64,000 nt of DNA from contig NZ_JACBZP010000001.1 in the NCBI RefSeq assembly GCF_013409065.1, forward strand, positions 2,046,001-2,110,000, given 5' to 3'. The notes beneath the pieces are model-generated. The model was not told the DNA's origin, searched no databases, and saw only the letters and a list, made by a program, of their open reading frames with translations. The DNA comes from Spelaeicoccus albus (lineage in GTDB: Bacteria; Actinomycetota; Actinomycetes; Actinomycetales; Brevibacteriaceae). Shown here one piece after another: positions 48,963 to 56,863 of the stretch. The position numbers were made by a program, and so were the translations under genes. Position 1 is the first letter of the stretch. Each line of letters starts with the position of its first letter.

Positions 48963-50105
48963 CTAGACTCCTCGGATGTCGATTGTCTGATTTTGCTTTT
49001 GGTCGCTGACCTCGATGGCGTCGAGCACTTGTTGGACGGCCAGCCCGTCAGCGAACGACGGGGCCGGGTTCGTGTGGTCGGCAGCCCCGAACAACAGGTC
49101 GCGGACCTCGTGGGTAAACGTGTGCTCCCAGCCGAGCACGTGCCCTTGCGGCCACCAGCCGTCCAAGTACGGGTGTTCCGGTTCGGTGACGAGAATGCGT
49201 CGCTCGCCTTGCTCGGCTGCCGGAAGCCCGGCGTCGTGGAACCACAGCTCGTTCGGCCGCTCGAGATCGAACCGCAGGCTGCCGCCGTCCCCATAGACTT
49301 CGATTTGCAAGGCGTTCTTCCGGCCGGTCGTCACCCTGGAAACCTCGATGGATGCCACTGTGCCGCCGTCCGTGACCAGCGTGGCCCACGCCGCGTCGTC
49401 CACCGTGACATCTTCGAGACCGTGCGGACCCGGACGGCGGGAAGTGAACGTGCGCATGCGCGCCGACACCGATTCGACGTCGTCGCCCAGCAGGAACCGC
49501 ACCTGGTCGACGGCGTGCGATCCGAGATCGCCAAGTGCTCCGGAGCCGGCTTGCTCCTTGCGCAGCCGCCAGCTCATCGCTGCGGTCGGATCCGACAGCC
49601 AGTCCTGATAGTAGGCAACGCGCATTTGCGCAGGGGCGCCGATCCTGCCGTCGGCGATCATCGAGCGGGCCAGCGCGAGAGCCGGCATGCGACGGTAATT
49701 GAACCCCACCATGGCGATCTGACCGCGCACCGCGGCCGACTCGGCGACCGACGCCATCTCTTCGGCCTCGGCGAGTGTGTTGGCCAGCGGTTTTTCCACC
49801 AGCACGTGTTTGCCGGCGCGCAACGCGGCCACGGCGATCTCGGCGTGCAGCATGCCGGGAGCGCAGATATCGACGATATCGACGTCGTCCCGCGTCACGG
49901 CGGCCCTCCAATCGGCGGACGAATCCGACCAGCCCAGCCCGGCTGCCGCCTCCCGGGCGCGGTCGGGATCCCGGCCGACAAGCACTGTGCGCTCGAAGGC
50001 CGGCACGTCGAACACGCTCGCCACATTGCGCCAGCCTTGAGAGTGGGCGCGGCCCATGAACGAGTGGCCGACTATCGCGACACCGAGGGGACGGTTCGAT
50101 TGCAT
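48963..50105 (-). CDS. Gfo/Idh/MocA-family oxidoreductase
   Basis: 380 residues. N-terminal Rossmann fold (GVAIVGHSFMGRAHSQGW; the usual GxGxxG is altered to VGHSFMG), then the catalytic EKP motif in VLVEKPLAN and the C-terminal substrate domain with GDLGSHAVDQVRFLLGD, whose histidine is the usual active-site residue. Oxidises a sugar or cyclitol hydroxyl with NAD(P). ATG 50105 has AGGAG four bases upstream; the frame extends much further upstream without support. Partner of the TIM-barrel gene downstream. Confidence 0.93.
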   Translation of the reverse strand: MQSNRPLGVAIVGHSFMGRAHSQGWRNVASVFDVPAFERTVLVGRDPDRAREAAAGLGWSDSSADWRAAVTRDDVDIVDICAPGMLHAEIAVAALRAGKHVLVEKPLANTLAEAEEMASVAESAAVRGQIAMVGFNYRRMPALALARSMIADGRIGAPAQMRVAYYQDWLSDPTAAMSWRLRKEQAGSGALGDLGSHAVDQVRFLLGDDVESVSARMRTFTSRRPGPHGLEDVTVDDAAWATLVTDGGTVASIEVSRVTTGRKNALQIEVYGDGGSLRFDLERPNELWFHDAGLPAAEQGERRILVTEPEHPYLDGWWPQGHVLGWEHTFTHEVRDLLFGAADHTNPAPSFADGLAVQQVLDAIEVSDQKQNQTIDIRGV

Positions 50106-50170
50106 GGTGCTCCTGACAATTAAATGGTCGACACCGGGTCGCTGGGCGCCCAGTCGATCACGAACGCTGG

Positions 50171-51283
50171 TTACGACAACGTGGCAGCGGTGGTGTCCCA
50201 GTCCTCGGGCAATGGTTCGGCGGCGGTGGCAGTGCTTGTCACATCGACGAACGCTCCCGTGTCGATCGATTCGGTGATCGACACCATGGTGTCCAACACA
50301 TGGAAGGCTGTAGCACCTTGCGCGCGGTGCGGGCGCCCGGCCCGGAGGGCCCGTGCCATTTCCAGGACGCCGGAACCGCGCGAGCTTGTCGCGCCCACGG
50401 CCGGGATCGTGACCGGATCGGCGCCGGTCCGGGTGAGGACCGCGTCGCCGTCGAACATGTTCGGATCCGGCAGCGAGATCGTGGCGTCGGTCCCGGTGAT
50501 CTCGACGAATCCGGCACGCTGCTTGGGGGATTCGAAGCTGAAGATGCTTTGGGACGACTCGCCGCCCGCGAACCGGGCGATGGCGCTGACGTGTGTCGGT
50601 ACCGTGACGGCGAATTCCTGGCCGGCCTTCGGACCGGAGCCGATCACGCGGGTATCGCGGGAGCGCGATCCGAATGCGGCGACGGATTTGAATGCGCCGA
50701 ACGTCTGCACAAGGGTCGTGAGGTAATACGGGCCGACGTCGAACAACGGGCCGGCGCCCTCCTGGAACAAGAACGCCGGATTCGGGTGCCACGATTCCGG
50801 GCCGGGGGACTGGATCAGAGTCAAGGCCGTGAGCGGTGTGCCGATATCGCCGCGGCGGATCGTCCGCAACGCCGTTTGCAGACCGGCGCCCAAGAAGGTG
50901 TCGGGCGCGCAGCCCAGTCGCACGTCGGCCGCTTCGGCCGCTTCGAGCAGCTTCCGTCCGGAAGCCGGATCGAGCGCGAACGGCTTTTCGCTCCACACGT
51001 GCTTACCGGCCGCCACGGCGGCAAGTCCGACATCGACGTGCGCGGCCGGGATGGTCAGGTTGATCACGATCTCGACGTCGGGATGATTCAGGACGACGTC
51101 CACGTCGCCGTGCGCGTCAATGCCGTACGCGGCGGCCTTGGCCGCAGCCGCCTCGGGGAACATGTCGCCGATGGCGTGAACGACGATGTCCGGAAACGAC
51201 GTCAGATTGTCCAGGTATTGTTCACTGATGGTGCCGGCACCGATGACGCCGACGCCGACCGGGCCGGATGTCCGATTCGCCAT
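50171..51283 (-). CDS. Gfo/Idh/MocA-family oxidoreductase
   Basis: 370 residues. Rossmann motif GVGVIGAGTISEQYL, catalytic EKP in VWSEKPFAL, and the C-terminal DVGPYYLTTLVQTFG in place of the GSHxxD pattern: a Tyr stands where many relatives have His, so its chemistry may differ from the oxidoreductase at 48963. Its ATG directly abuts the TAA of the TIM-barrel gene upstream, with no gap, so the two are tightly coupled and may act on the same sugar. Confidence 0.93.
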   Translation of the reverse strand: MANRTSGPVGVGVIGAGTISEQYLDNLTSFPDIVVHAIGDMFPEAAAAKAAAYGIDAHGDVDVVLNHPDVEIVINLTIPAAHVDVGLAAVAAGKHVWSEKPFALDPASGRKLLEAAEAADVRLGCAPDTFLGAGLQTALRTIRRGDIGTPLTALTLIQSPGPESWHPNPAFLFQEGAGPLFDVGPYYLTTLVQTFGAFKSVAAFGSRSRDTRVIGSGPKAGQEFAVTVPTHVSAIARFAGGESSQSIFSFESPKQRAGFVEITGTDATISLPDPNMFDGDAVLTRTGADPVTIPAVGATSSRGSGVLEMARALRAGRPHRAQGATAFHVLDTMVSITESIDTGAFVDVTSTATAAEPLPEDWDTTAATLS

Positions 51284-52015
51284 TTACTTGCCGCCTTCCA
51301 AAAAGTTCAAGCTGTCGGTCACTGCGGTGAACATGTCGCCCGCGAAGTCGTCGAGTTCGACGACACCCGCGTCGATGGACCCCGCAGCCTCGATGATGTC
51401 CCAAATCGGTAGGGTGCCCGATCCGACGGCGACTTGGTCGCCGGGCTCCTTGGTAGCCGGGCCGTCCTTGATGTGGATGAATTTCACTCGGTCGCCCAGT
51501 GAGCGAAGCAGTGCGGCAGGATCGGCGCCTCCGACCTGGGCCCAGTACGTGTCGACTTCGAGGACGACTGCCGGATCGAGGTGGTCGGCAAGAACTTCCA
51601 AGCCGAATTTGCCGTCGAACGTCGACTCCAGCTCAAACCAGTGGTTGTGGTATCCGACCCGAATGCCGTGGCCGGCGCCTCGGGCAGCTGCGGCATTGAG
51701 CTTGTCGGCCGTGGCCCGGATGGCATCGACGCTCGTCCACAATTCCGGGGCAACGAACGGGTCGATGACCGTCCCGATCCCGAGCGTTGCGGCCGCCGCA
51801 AAGATTTCGTCCTGATCCTCGCGCAGCAACGGGGCGTGTCCGCTGGGTGCGCTCAGCCCGTTCGCCTCGAAGGCGTCGCGCAATTGATCCGCCGTGGCGA
51901 CGAAGTTGTACGGTTCGACGGCCGAGTATCCGATGCCGGCAACGCGTGTCAGCGTGCCCGGCAGGTCGGCGGCCATCGCGTCGCGCAGGGAATAAAGTTG
52001 GAGGGAATACGACAC
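51284..52015 (-). CDS. Sugar phosphate isomerase/epimerase-like TIM-barrel protein
   Basis: 243 residues. First gene of the minus-strand operon. Barrel motifs: SYSLQLYSLRDAMAADLPGTL, then GYHNHWFE, VLEVDTYWAQVGG and KFIHIKDGP, which supply Glu, Asp and His metal ligands as in IolE/hydroxypyruvate isomerase relatives. GGAG precedes the GTG. It is shorter than its relative at 47958 and only distantly similar. The promoter with an overlapping 27-bp operator lies 58-93 bases upstream. Confidence 0.92.
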   Translation of the reverse strand: MSYSLQLYSLRDAMAADLPGTLTRVAGIGYSAVEPYNFVATADQLRDAFEANGLSAPSGHAPLLREDQDEIFAAAATLGIGTVIDPFVAPELWTSVDAIRATADKLNAAAARGAGHGIRVGYHNHWFELESTFDGKFGLEVLADHLDPAVVLEVDTYWAQVGGADPAALLRSLGDRVKFIHIKDGPATKEPGDQVAVGSGTLPIWDIIEAAGSIDAGVVELDDFAGDMFTAVTDSLNFLEGGK

Positions 52016-52072
52016 GGGCGTCTCCTTTGCCGGCGGTTGTCGGACTGCGTCATTGATCGACTATGCCATTCG

Positions 52073-52101
52073 ACAGTAGATCAGCTTTTGACGACGGTCA
52101 A
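52073..52101 (-). promoter_or_regulatory. Promoter of the sugar-metabolism operon
   Basis: On the minus strand: -35 TTGACC (52101-52096), 17-bp spacer, -10 TACTGT (52078-52073). The -35 and most of the spacer lie inside the operator at 52082-52108. Confidence 0.6.
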
Positions 52102-52108
52102 GCAAAAG
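52082..52108 (-). promoter_or_regulatory. Operator-like 27-mer, copy 1 (probable ROK regulator site)
   Basis: Read on the minus strand: CTTTTGCTTGAC, three variable bases, CGTCAAAAGCTG at its right end. It is an imperfect palindrome (TTGAC/GTCAA inside CTTTTG/CAAAAG) and matches copy 2 at 53498-53524 at 25 of 27 positions in the same orientation relative to its promoter. Confidence 0.75.
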
Positions 52109-52148
52109 ATGCCTGACAGAAATTATTCTTTTGGAGTATGACAGGCAT
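52109..52148. promoter_or_regulatory. Second inverted repeat in front of the ROK gene
   Basis: ATGCCTG (52109-52115) and CAGGCAT (52142-52148) flank an AT-rich 26-bp stretch (with AATTATTCTTTTGG). It directly follows operator copy 1 and precedes the ROK start, so it may be an additional control site for the regulator's own promoter. Confidence 0.4.
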
Positions 52149-52174
52149 AATTGCCGCATGCTATTTGTAGGTAC

Positions 52175-53380
52175 ATGGTGAACCCGGTGCGAGACCAGTC
52201 CGCAGCAGGCACGTTGTCCCGTGCCGGAGACCTCTTTCAGTTGCTTCGCGACGGCAAGGCGCGCACGCGCGCCGAGCTTGCCTCGACGACCGGGCTGGCG
52301 CGCTCAACTGTTGCGTCGCGCATCGATGCGCTGATCTCGTCGGGCTTCGTCGGCGCGGCCGGCGAAGCTGCGTCGTCCGGCGGGCGCCCGCCGTCCCGGT
52401 TTGCGTTCAATCCCTCGGCTCGGATCGCCATGGCCGTGGATGTCGGCGCCATGCACGTGGTCGTCGCCCTGACGGACCTGAACGGCACCGTGCTGTCCGA
52501 GGAGCGCGGCGATCTCGAAGTGGCGGCCGGCCCGGACGTCGTCCTCGACTGGGTGATTGACAGCGGGAGTCGCCAGATCCGTCAGATCGGACGGCCGGCG
52601 TCGTCCCTGACCGGGATCGGGATCGGCCTGCCGGGGCCGGTCGAGCATTCCACGGGTCGACCCGTCAACCCGCCGATCATGCCGGGGTGGGACGGATTCG
52701 ACGTACCGGCGCGTGTGCAAAGCACCTTCGACGTGCCGGTGCTGGTCGACAACGATGTCAACATCATGGCCCTCGGCGAGCAGGCGACGTTTTGGCCGGG
52801 CGACGACAACCTCTTGTTCGTGAAGGTGGCGACGGGTATCGGCGCCGGAATCATCAGCAGTTCGCGCCTCCAGCGCGGCGCCGTCGGCACTGCCGGGGAT
52901 CTTGGGCACGTACGGGTGCCTCGCGGTGAGGGGGTGGTGTGCCGATGCGGCAACATCGGGTGCCTCGAGGCCTTGGCGTCCGGCCCGGCCATCGCCAAGA
53001 GTCTCAGCGAGATCGGACTGCCCACGGCCGGCCGCGAAGATTTGCTCGAGCATGTGCGGCATGGACGAATTCAGGCCATCCAAGCACTTCGGCAGGCCGG
53101 ACGCGATGTCGGCGATGTGCTTGCCACCTGCGTCAATTTGCTCAACCCGTCGGTCATCGTCATTGGCGGGAGCCTGTCCCACTTGGGTGAGCATCTGATG
53201 GCGGGAGTGCGTGAAGTGGTGTACCACCGTTCGCTTCCGCTGGCGACCTCGAGCCTAAGGATCGCGCCGTCCATGGCCGGTGATCAGGCAGGCGTCTTGG
53301 GGGCCAGCCGGATGGTCATCGAGCATGTGCTCTCGCCGGCAAATATCGAAGCGGCAGTCGCCCCGAACGGCGAGAACTGA
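52175..53380 (+). CDS. ROK-family transcriptional regulator
   Basis: 401 residues. An N-terminal winged helix (about 25-70: ARTRAELASTTGLARSTVASRIDALISSGFV) is joined to a ROK sugar-kinase-like domain with IGIGLPGPVEHSTGRPV, VLVDNDVNIMALGE, KVATGIGAGIISS and the zinc motif CRCGNIGCLEA (about 255-265). Such proteins are sugar-sensing repressors or activators. ATG 52175 is chosen; a TTG eight codons earlier is possible. It sits between the sugar-metabolism operon and the ABC transporter, each of which has a near-identical operator over its promoter, so it most likely controls both. Confidence 0.9.
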   Translation: MVNPVRDQSAAGTLSRAGDLFQLLRDGKARTRAELASTTGLARSTVASRIDALISSGFVGAAGEAASSGGRPPSRFAFNPSARIAMAVDVGAMHVVVALTDLNGTVLSEERGDLEVAAGPDVVLDWVIDSGSRQIRQIGRPASSLTGIGIGLPGPVEHSTGRPVNPPIMPGWDGFDVPARVQSTFDVPVLVDNDVNIMALGEQATFWPGDDNLLFVKVATGIGAGIISSSRLQRGAVGTAGDLGHVRVPRGEGVVCRCGNIGCLEALASGPAIAKSLSEIGLPTAGREDLLEHVRHGRIQAIQALRQAGRDVGDVLATCVNLLNPSVIVIGGSLSHLGEHLMAGVREVVYHRSLPLATSSLRIAPSMAGDQAGVLGASRMVIEHVLSPANIEAAVAPNGEN

Positions 53381-53497
53381 GCCGGGTCGCCGCGCTGCGC
53401 CACTAGCGGTGCAATGCCCGTTTTAGGCAGCTGCATGCTTTCGTTTTGCAGCCCAAACTGTGTGTCTACGATCCGGAAGATGCCGATTAGTTATCAA

Positions 53498-53524
53498 CTT
53501 TTGCTTGACGCTCGTCAAAAGCTG
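53498..53524 (+). promoter_or_regulatory. Operator-like 27-mer, copy 2 (probable ROK regulator site)
   Basis: CTTTTGCTTGAC, three variable bases, CGTCAAAAGCTG. Differs from copy 1 only in two central bases (GC versus CG). It covers the -35 hexamer and spacer of the ABC-transporter promoter. Confidence 0.75.
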
Positions 53525-53533
53525 GCCTAGGTT
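53505..53533 (+). promoter_or_regulatory. Promoter of the sugar ABC-transporter operon
   Basis: -35 TTGACG (53505-53510), 17-bp spacer, -10 TAGGTT (53528-53533), giving a leader of roughly 40 bases before the binding-protein start. The 110 bases between the ROK stop and this site hold no gene. Confidence 0.65.
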
Positions 53534-53581
53534 GAACCTAGCCGAATCATCGGGTGCACAAAACGACGAGGGAGTCCAGTG

Positions 53582-54904
53582 GTGAAAACTTCTAAAACTT
53601 TGGTGGGTATTGCGGCGGCCGTCGCATTGACGCTCACTACCGCGGCCTGCGGTAACGGCGGTTCCGACAACGCTTCATCAAACGGCGATTCCAAAACGCT
53701 CACCTATTGGGCGAGCAACCAGGGCACGAGCATCCAGAACGACAAGGACGTGTTGAAGCCCGAACTGAAGAAGTTCGAAAAGAAAACGGGCATCAAGGTC
53801 AATCTGGAAGTCATCGGCTGGAACGACCTGCAAACCCGAATTCAAACGGCCATCACGTCGGGCCAGGCTCCGGACGTCGTCAACATCGGCAATACATGGG
53901 CCGCCTCATTGCAGGCCACGGGAGCCTTCCTGCCGTTCGACTCGGCAAATATGAAAGCGATCGGCGGCAAGGACAAATTCGTCGAAACGGCGTTGAAGAC
54001 CGGTGGCGCGCCGGGCAAGACGTACACGTCCGTGCCGCTCTACGGGCTGGCGTACGGCCTCTACTACAACAAGAAGATGTTCGCCGATGCCGGGTTGAAG
54101 CCGCCGACGAGCTGGCAAGAGCTCGTCACCGACGCCAAGAAGCTGACCAATCCGAAAAAGGACGTCCACGGCCTTGCCCTTGCGGCGGGCAGCTACACCG
54201 AGAACGCGCACTTCGCGTTCATCAACGCGGCACAGGACGGCGGCGGATGGTTCGATTCGAAGGGCCAGCCGACGTTCACGAAAGCGGGCAACATTTCGGG
54301 CATCAAGCGCTACCTCGACCTGATGCAGACGGACAAGGTCGCGCCGACGTCGAATGCGCAATATGACAACGGCACCAAATCCGTGAATGACTTTGCCAAC
54401 GGCAAGGCTGCAATGGTGATCAATCAGAACAACGCCGACAACTCGATTCGCTCGCAGGGCATGAAGCCGAATGAGTACGGCGTCGTGCCGTTCCCCGCGC
54501 CGACGGGCGGCCAGCCGGTCGCCAGCCACGTGGCCGGAATCAATTTGTCGGTCTTCAAGAACACGGACAACAAGGCCGGCGCGCTGAAGTTCGTCAAGTT
54601 CATGACGAGCAAGGATGTGCAAAAGACGCTGGACAAGCCCTACTCGGCGCTTCCGGTGCTGAAAGACGGCAAGGTGACGTTCACGTCGAAGGCCAAGGAG
54701 GCCAAGACGTTCCAGAAGATCTACAACACGATGTCCAAGCCGCTTCCGCTGGTGGCCAATGAGGACCAGTTCGAAAGCACTGTCGGAAAGGCGATGAACA
54801 AGATGTTCGCGCAGATCGCGACAGGGAAGTCCATCACCAAGAGCGACATCAAGCAAGCACTGTCGACGGCGCAGCAGCAAGTGGCTGCCTCCTCAGCCGG
54901 CTGA
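53582..54904 (+). CDS. ABC transporter substrate-binding lipoprotein, CUT1 type
   Basis: 440 residues. Lipoprotein signal ending TLTTAAC (Cys23), then a mature family-1 solute-binding protein: LTYWASNQGTSIQNDKDVL, an aromatic-rich pocket region, and the typical GKAAMVINQNNADN and VASHVAGINLSVFKN. Binds a sugar outside the cell and delivers it to the permeases downstream. Two GTG codons stand in tandem; GGAG is seven bases before the second (53582), which is preferred. Lys-rich and highly regular codon use suggests strong expression. Followed by an intercistronic hairpin. Confidence 0.93.
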   Translation: MKTSKTLVGIAAAVALTLTTAACGNGGSDNASSNGDSKTLTYWASNQGTSIQNDKDVLKPELKKFEKKTGIKVNLEVIGWNDLQTRIQTAITSGQAPDVVNIGNTWAASLQATGAFLPFDSANMKAIGGKDKFVETALKTGGAPGKTYTSVPLYGLAYGLYYNKKMFADAGLKPPTSWQELVTDAKKLTNPKKDVHGLALAAGSYTENAHFAFINAAQDGGGWFDSKGQPTFTKAGNISGIKRYLDLMQTDKVAPTSNAQYDNGTKSVNDFANGKAAMVINQNNADNSIRSQGMKPNEYGVVPFPAPTGGQPVASHVAGINLSVFKNTDNKAGALKFVKFMTSKDVQKTLDKPYSALPVLKDGKVTFTSKAKEAKTFQKIYNTMSKPLPLVANEDQFESTVGKAMNKMFAQIATGKSITKSDIKQALSTAQQQVAASSAG

Positions 54905-54918
54905 CACTCGCGAGTAGA

Positions 54919-54955
54919 GGCGGGCGGAGCCGGCATTGCACCGGCTCCGCCCGCC
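54919..54955 (+). terminator. Intercistronic hairpin after the binding-protein gene
   Basis: Perfect 15-bp arms GGCGGGCGGAGCCGG (54919-54933) and its complement (54941-54955), with a seven-base loop and no U-tract. In other sugar ABC operons such hairpins protect the binding-protein mRNA and lower permease expression, which fits this position. Confidence 0.65.
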
Positions 54956-54989
54956 CTACGGCAATCAACCCGTGAGACGAAAGGATTCC

Positions 54990-55961
54990 ATGTCAGTCGT
55001 GACGAAGTCTCCGGACCGCAAGGTCCGAAGGCGTGGGGGCGCACCGGAACGCCGGCGACGCAAGCCCGGATGGTGGCTGCCGTACGCGCTGCTCGGCCCC
55101 GCAGTGCTGTTCGAGATCCTCGTTCACCTGATTCCGATTGTCATCGGCGTCTGGATGAGCTTCATCAAACTGACGAAATTCTTCATCGCCAATTGGGGTG
55201 CGGCTCCGTTCGCCGGCCTGGCGAACTTCCGCATTTCCCTCGACTTCAGCGGCGTGCTCGGCAAATCGCTGCTCAACTCGTTCTTGATCACCTGTGCATT
55301 CACCGTATTGGCCGTTGGCCTGTCGTGGGTGCTCGGCATGGCCGCCGCCGTGGCGCTGCAAAAAGCGTTCAAAGGCCGCGCGATCTTTCGCACGCTGTTC
55401 CTCGTGCCGTATGCGCTGCCCGTTTACACGGGCGTCATCGCGTGGAAGTTCATGCTGCAGAAGGACAACGGTGCCATCAACCACCTGCTGGTCGACAATC
55501 TGCACGTGCTGGGCGACAAGCCGTTCTGGCTTCTCGGTGACAACACCTTCGTTTCGATAGTGATAGTGGCAGCTTGGCGGCTCTGGCCGTTCGCCTTCCT
55601 GATGCTGATGGCCGGCCTGCAGAGCATTCCCGAGGACCTGTACGAAGCAGCGGCGATCGATGGAGCCAAACCATTTCGTCAATGGACGAACGTGACGCTG
55701 CCGATGCTGCGCAGCGTCAACACAGTCGTCCTGCTGGTGATGTTCCTTTGGACGTTCAACGACTTCAACGTGCCGTACGTGCTGTTCGGCACATCCGAAC
55801 CGGCGGGCGGCGACCTCATCTCGTTCCACATCTACAACACGTCGTTCCTGACCTGGAACTTCGGTCTCGGCTCCGCGATGTCCGTTCTGCTCGTCGTCTT
55901 CCTGCTCATCGTGACGGGCGCCTATCTCATCCTGACGAACCGGAGGGCCCGCCGTGCGTGA
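54990..55961 (+). CDS. Sugar ABC transporter permease (MalF-like)
   Basis: 323 residues, six transmembrane helices after a strongly basic N-terminus (RKVRRRGGAPERRRRKPGWW). The cytoplasmic EAA loop that docks to the ATPase reads EAAAIDGAKPFRQWTNVTLP. AAAGGA lies before ATG 54990; an in-frame ATG upstream falls in the intercistronic hairpin region and is rejected. Forms the channel with the next gene. Confidence 0.94.
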   Translation: MSVVTKSPDRKVRRRGGAPERRRRKPGWWLPYALLGPAVLFEILVHLIPIVIGVWMSFIKLTKFFIANWGAAPFAGLANFRISLDFSGVLGKSLLNSFLITCAFTVLAVGLSWVLGMAAAVALQKAFKGRAIFRTLFLVPYALPVYTGVIAWKFMLQKDNGAINHLLVDNLHVLGDKPFWLLGDNTFVSIVIVAAWRLWPFAFLMLMAGLQSIPEDLYEAAAIDGAKPFRQWTNVTLPMLRSVNTVVLLVMFLWTFNDFNVPYVLFGTSEPAGGDLISFHIYNTSFLTWNFGLGSAMSVLLVVFLLIVTGAYLILTNRRARRA

Positions 55962-56793
55962 GACCAAACCCGAAAAGCTCTTCCGCGTGATAGTGCTCGT
56001 CGTGCTGTCGCTGTTCACGATCCTGCCGCTCTATGTGATGATCACCTCGTCGATCAAGCCCCTCGGCGACGTCCAGAGCGCGTTCCAATGGATACCGAAG
56101 CACCTGACGATCCAACCCTTCATTCAAATGTGGTCGACTGTGCCGCTGGCAAGCTACTTCGTCAACAGCATCATCGTGTCGGCCGCGGCAACTCTGTTCA
56201 GCGTGGCGATCGCGATCTTCGCGGCCTTCGCCGTGTCGCGTTACAAATTCTTCGGCCGGAACGTGTTCACCACCACTGTCCTTTCGACGCAGATGTTTCC
56301 GGGCATCCTCTTCCTGTTGCCGCTGTTCCTGATCTTCGTGAACATCGACAGGTCGCTCGGTGTTCAGCTGGTCGGTACGAGGATCGGGCTGATCATCACG
56401 TATTTGACCTTCTCGCTGCCGTTCTCGATCTGGATGCTTGTCGGGTATTTCGACGGCATCCCGCGCGAACTGGACGAGGCGGCGAAGGTCGACGGGTCAT
56501 CGCCCCTGGGGGCCTTGTTCCGCGTCGTGCTTCCCGCCGCGAAGCCCGGGTTGACGGCCGTTGCGATTTATTCGTTCATGACGTCCTGGGGCGAGGTGCT
56601 CTTTGCCTCGGTCATGACGACCGACGCCAACAGAACGCTTGCCGTTGGTCTGCAACTGTATTCGACGCAGACGAACGTGTACTGGAACCAGATCATGGCC
56701 GCCTCGCTGATCGTGAGCATCCCGGTGGTGGTCGGGTTCCTCGTACTGCAACGGAGCTTCGTGGCGGGCCTGACGGCCGGCGCCGTCAAGTAA
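55954..56793 (+). CDS. Sugar ABC transporter permease (MalG-like)
   Basis: 279 residues, six transmembrane helices. EAA loop: ELDEAAKVDGSSPLGALFRVVLP. GTG overlaps the previous gene by eight bases. No ABC ATPase follows; in many Actinobacteria CUT1 permeases share a single housekeeping ATPase of the MsiK type encoded elsewhere (established for Streptomyces), which is the likely case here. Confidence 0.94.
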   Translation: MRETKPEKLFRVIVLVVLSLFTILPLYVMITSSIKPLGDVQSAFQWIPKHLTIQPFIQMWSTVPLASYFVNSIIVSAAATLFSVAIAIFAAFAVSRYKFFGRNVFTTTVLSTQMFPGILFLLPLFLIFVNIDRSLGVQLVGTRIGLIITYLTFSLPFSIWMLVGYFDGIPRELDEAAKVDGSSPLGALFRVVLPAAKPGLTAVAIYSFMTSWGEVLFASVMTTDANRTLAVGLQLYSTQTNVYWNQIMAASLIVSIPVVVGFLVLQRSFVAGLTAGAVK

Positions 56794-56863
56794 AACGCCG
56801 ATTCGCGACATGGCCGGGTCACGCCGTCCCCAGTAGACTTGACTGAGTGCTGAAGGGAACGAG

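Noticed and set aside
48963-50996. 677-codon version of the oxidoreductase at 48963
   Set aside because: The extra N-terminal 297 residues are antisense to the next oxidoreductase gene; ATG 50105 has a ribosome-binding site and the family N-terminus.
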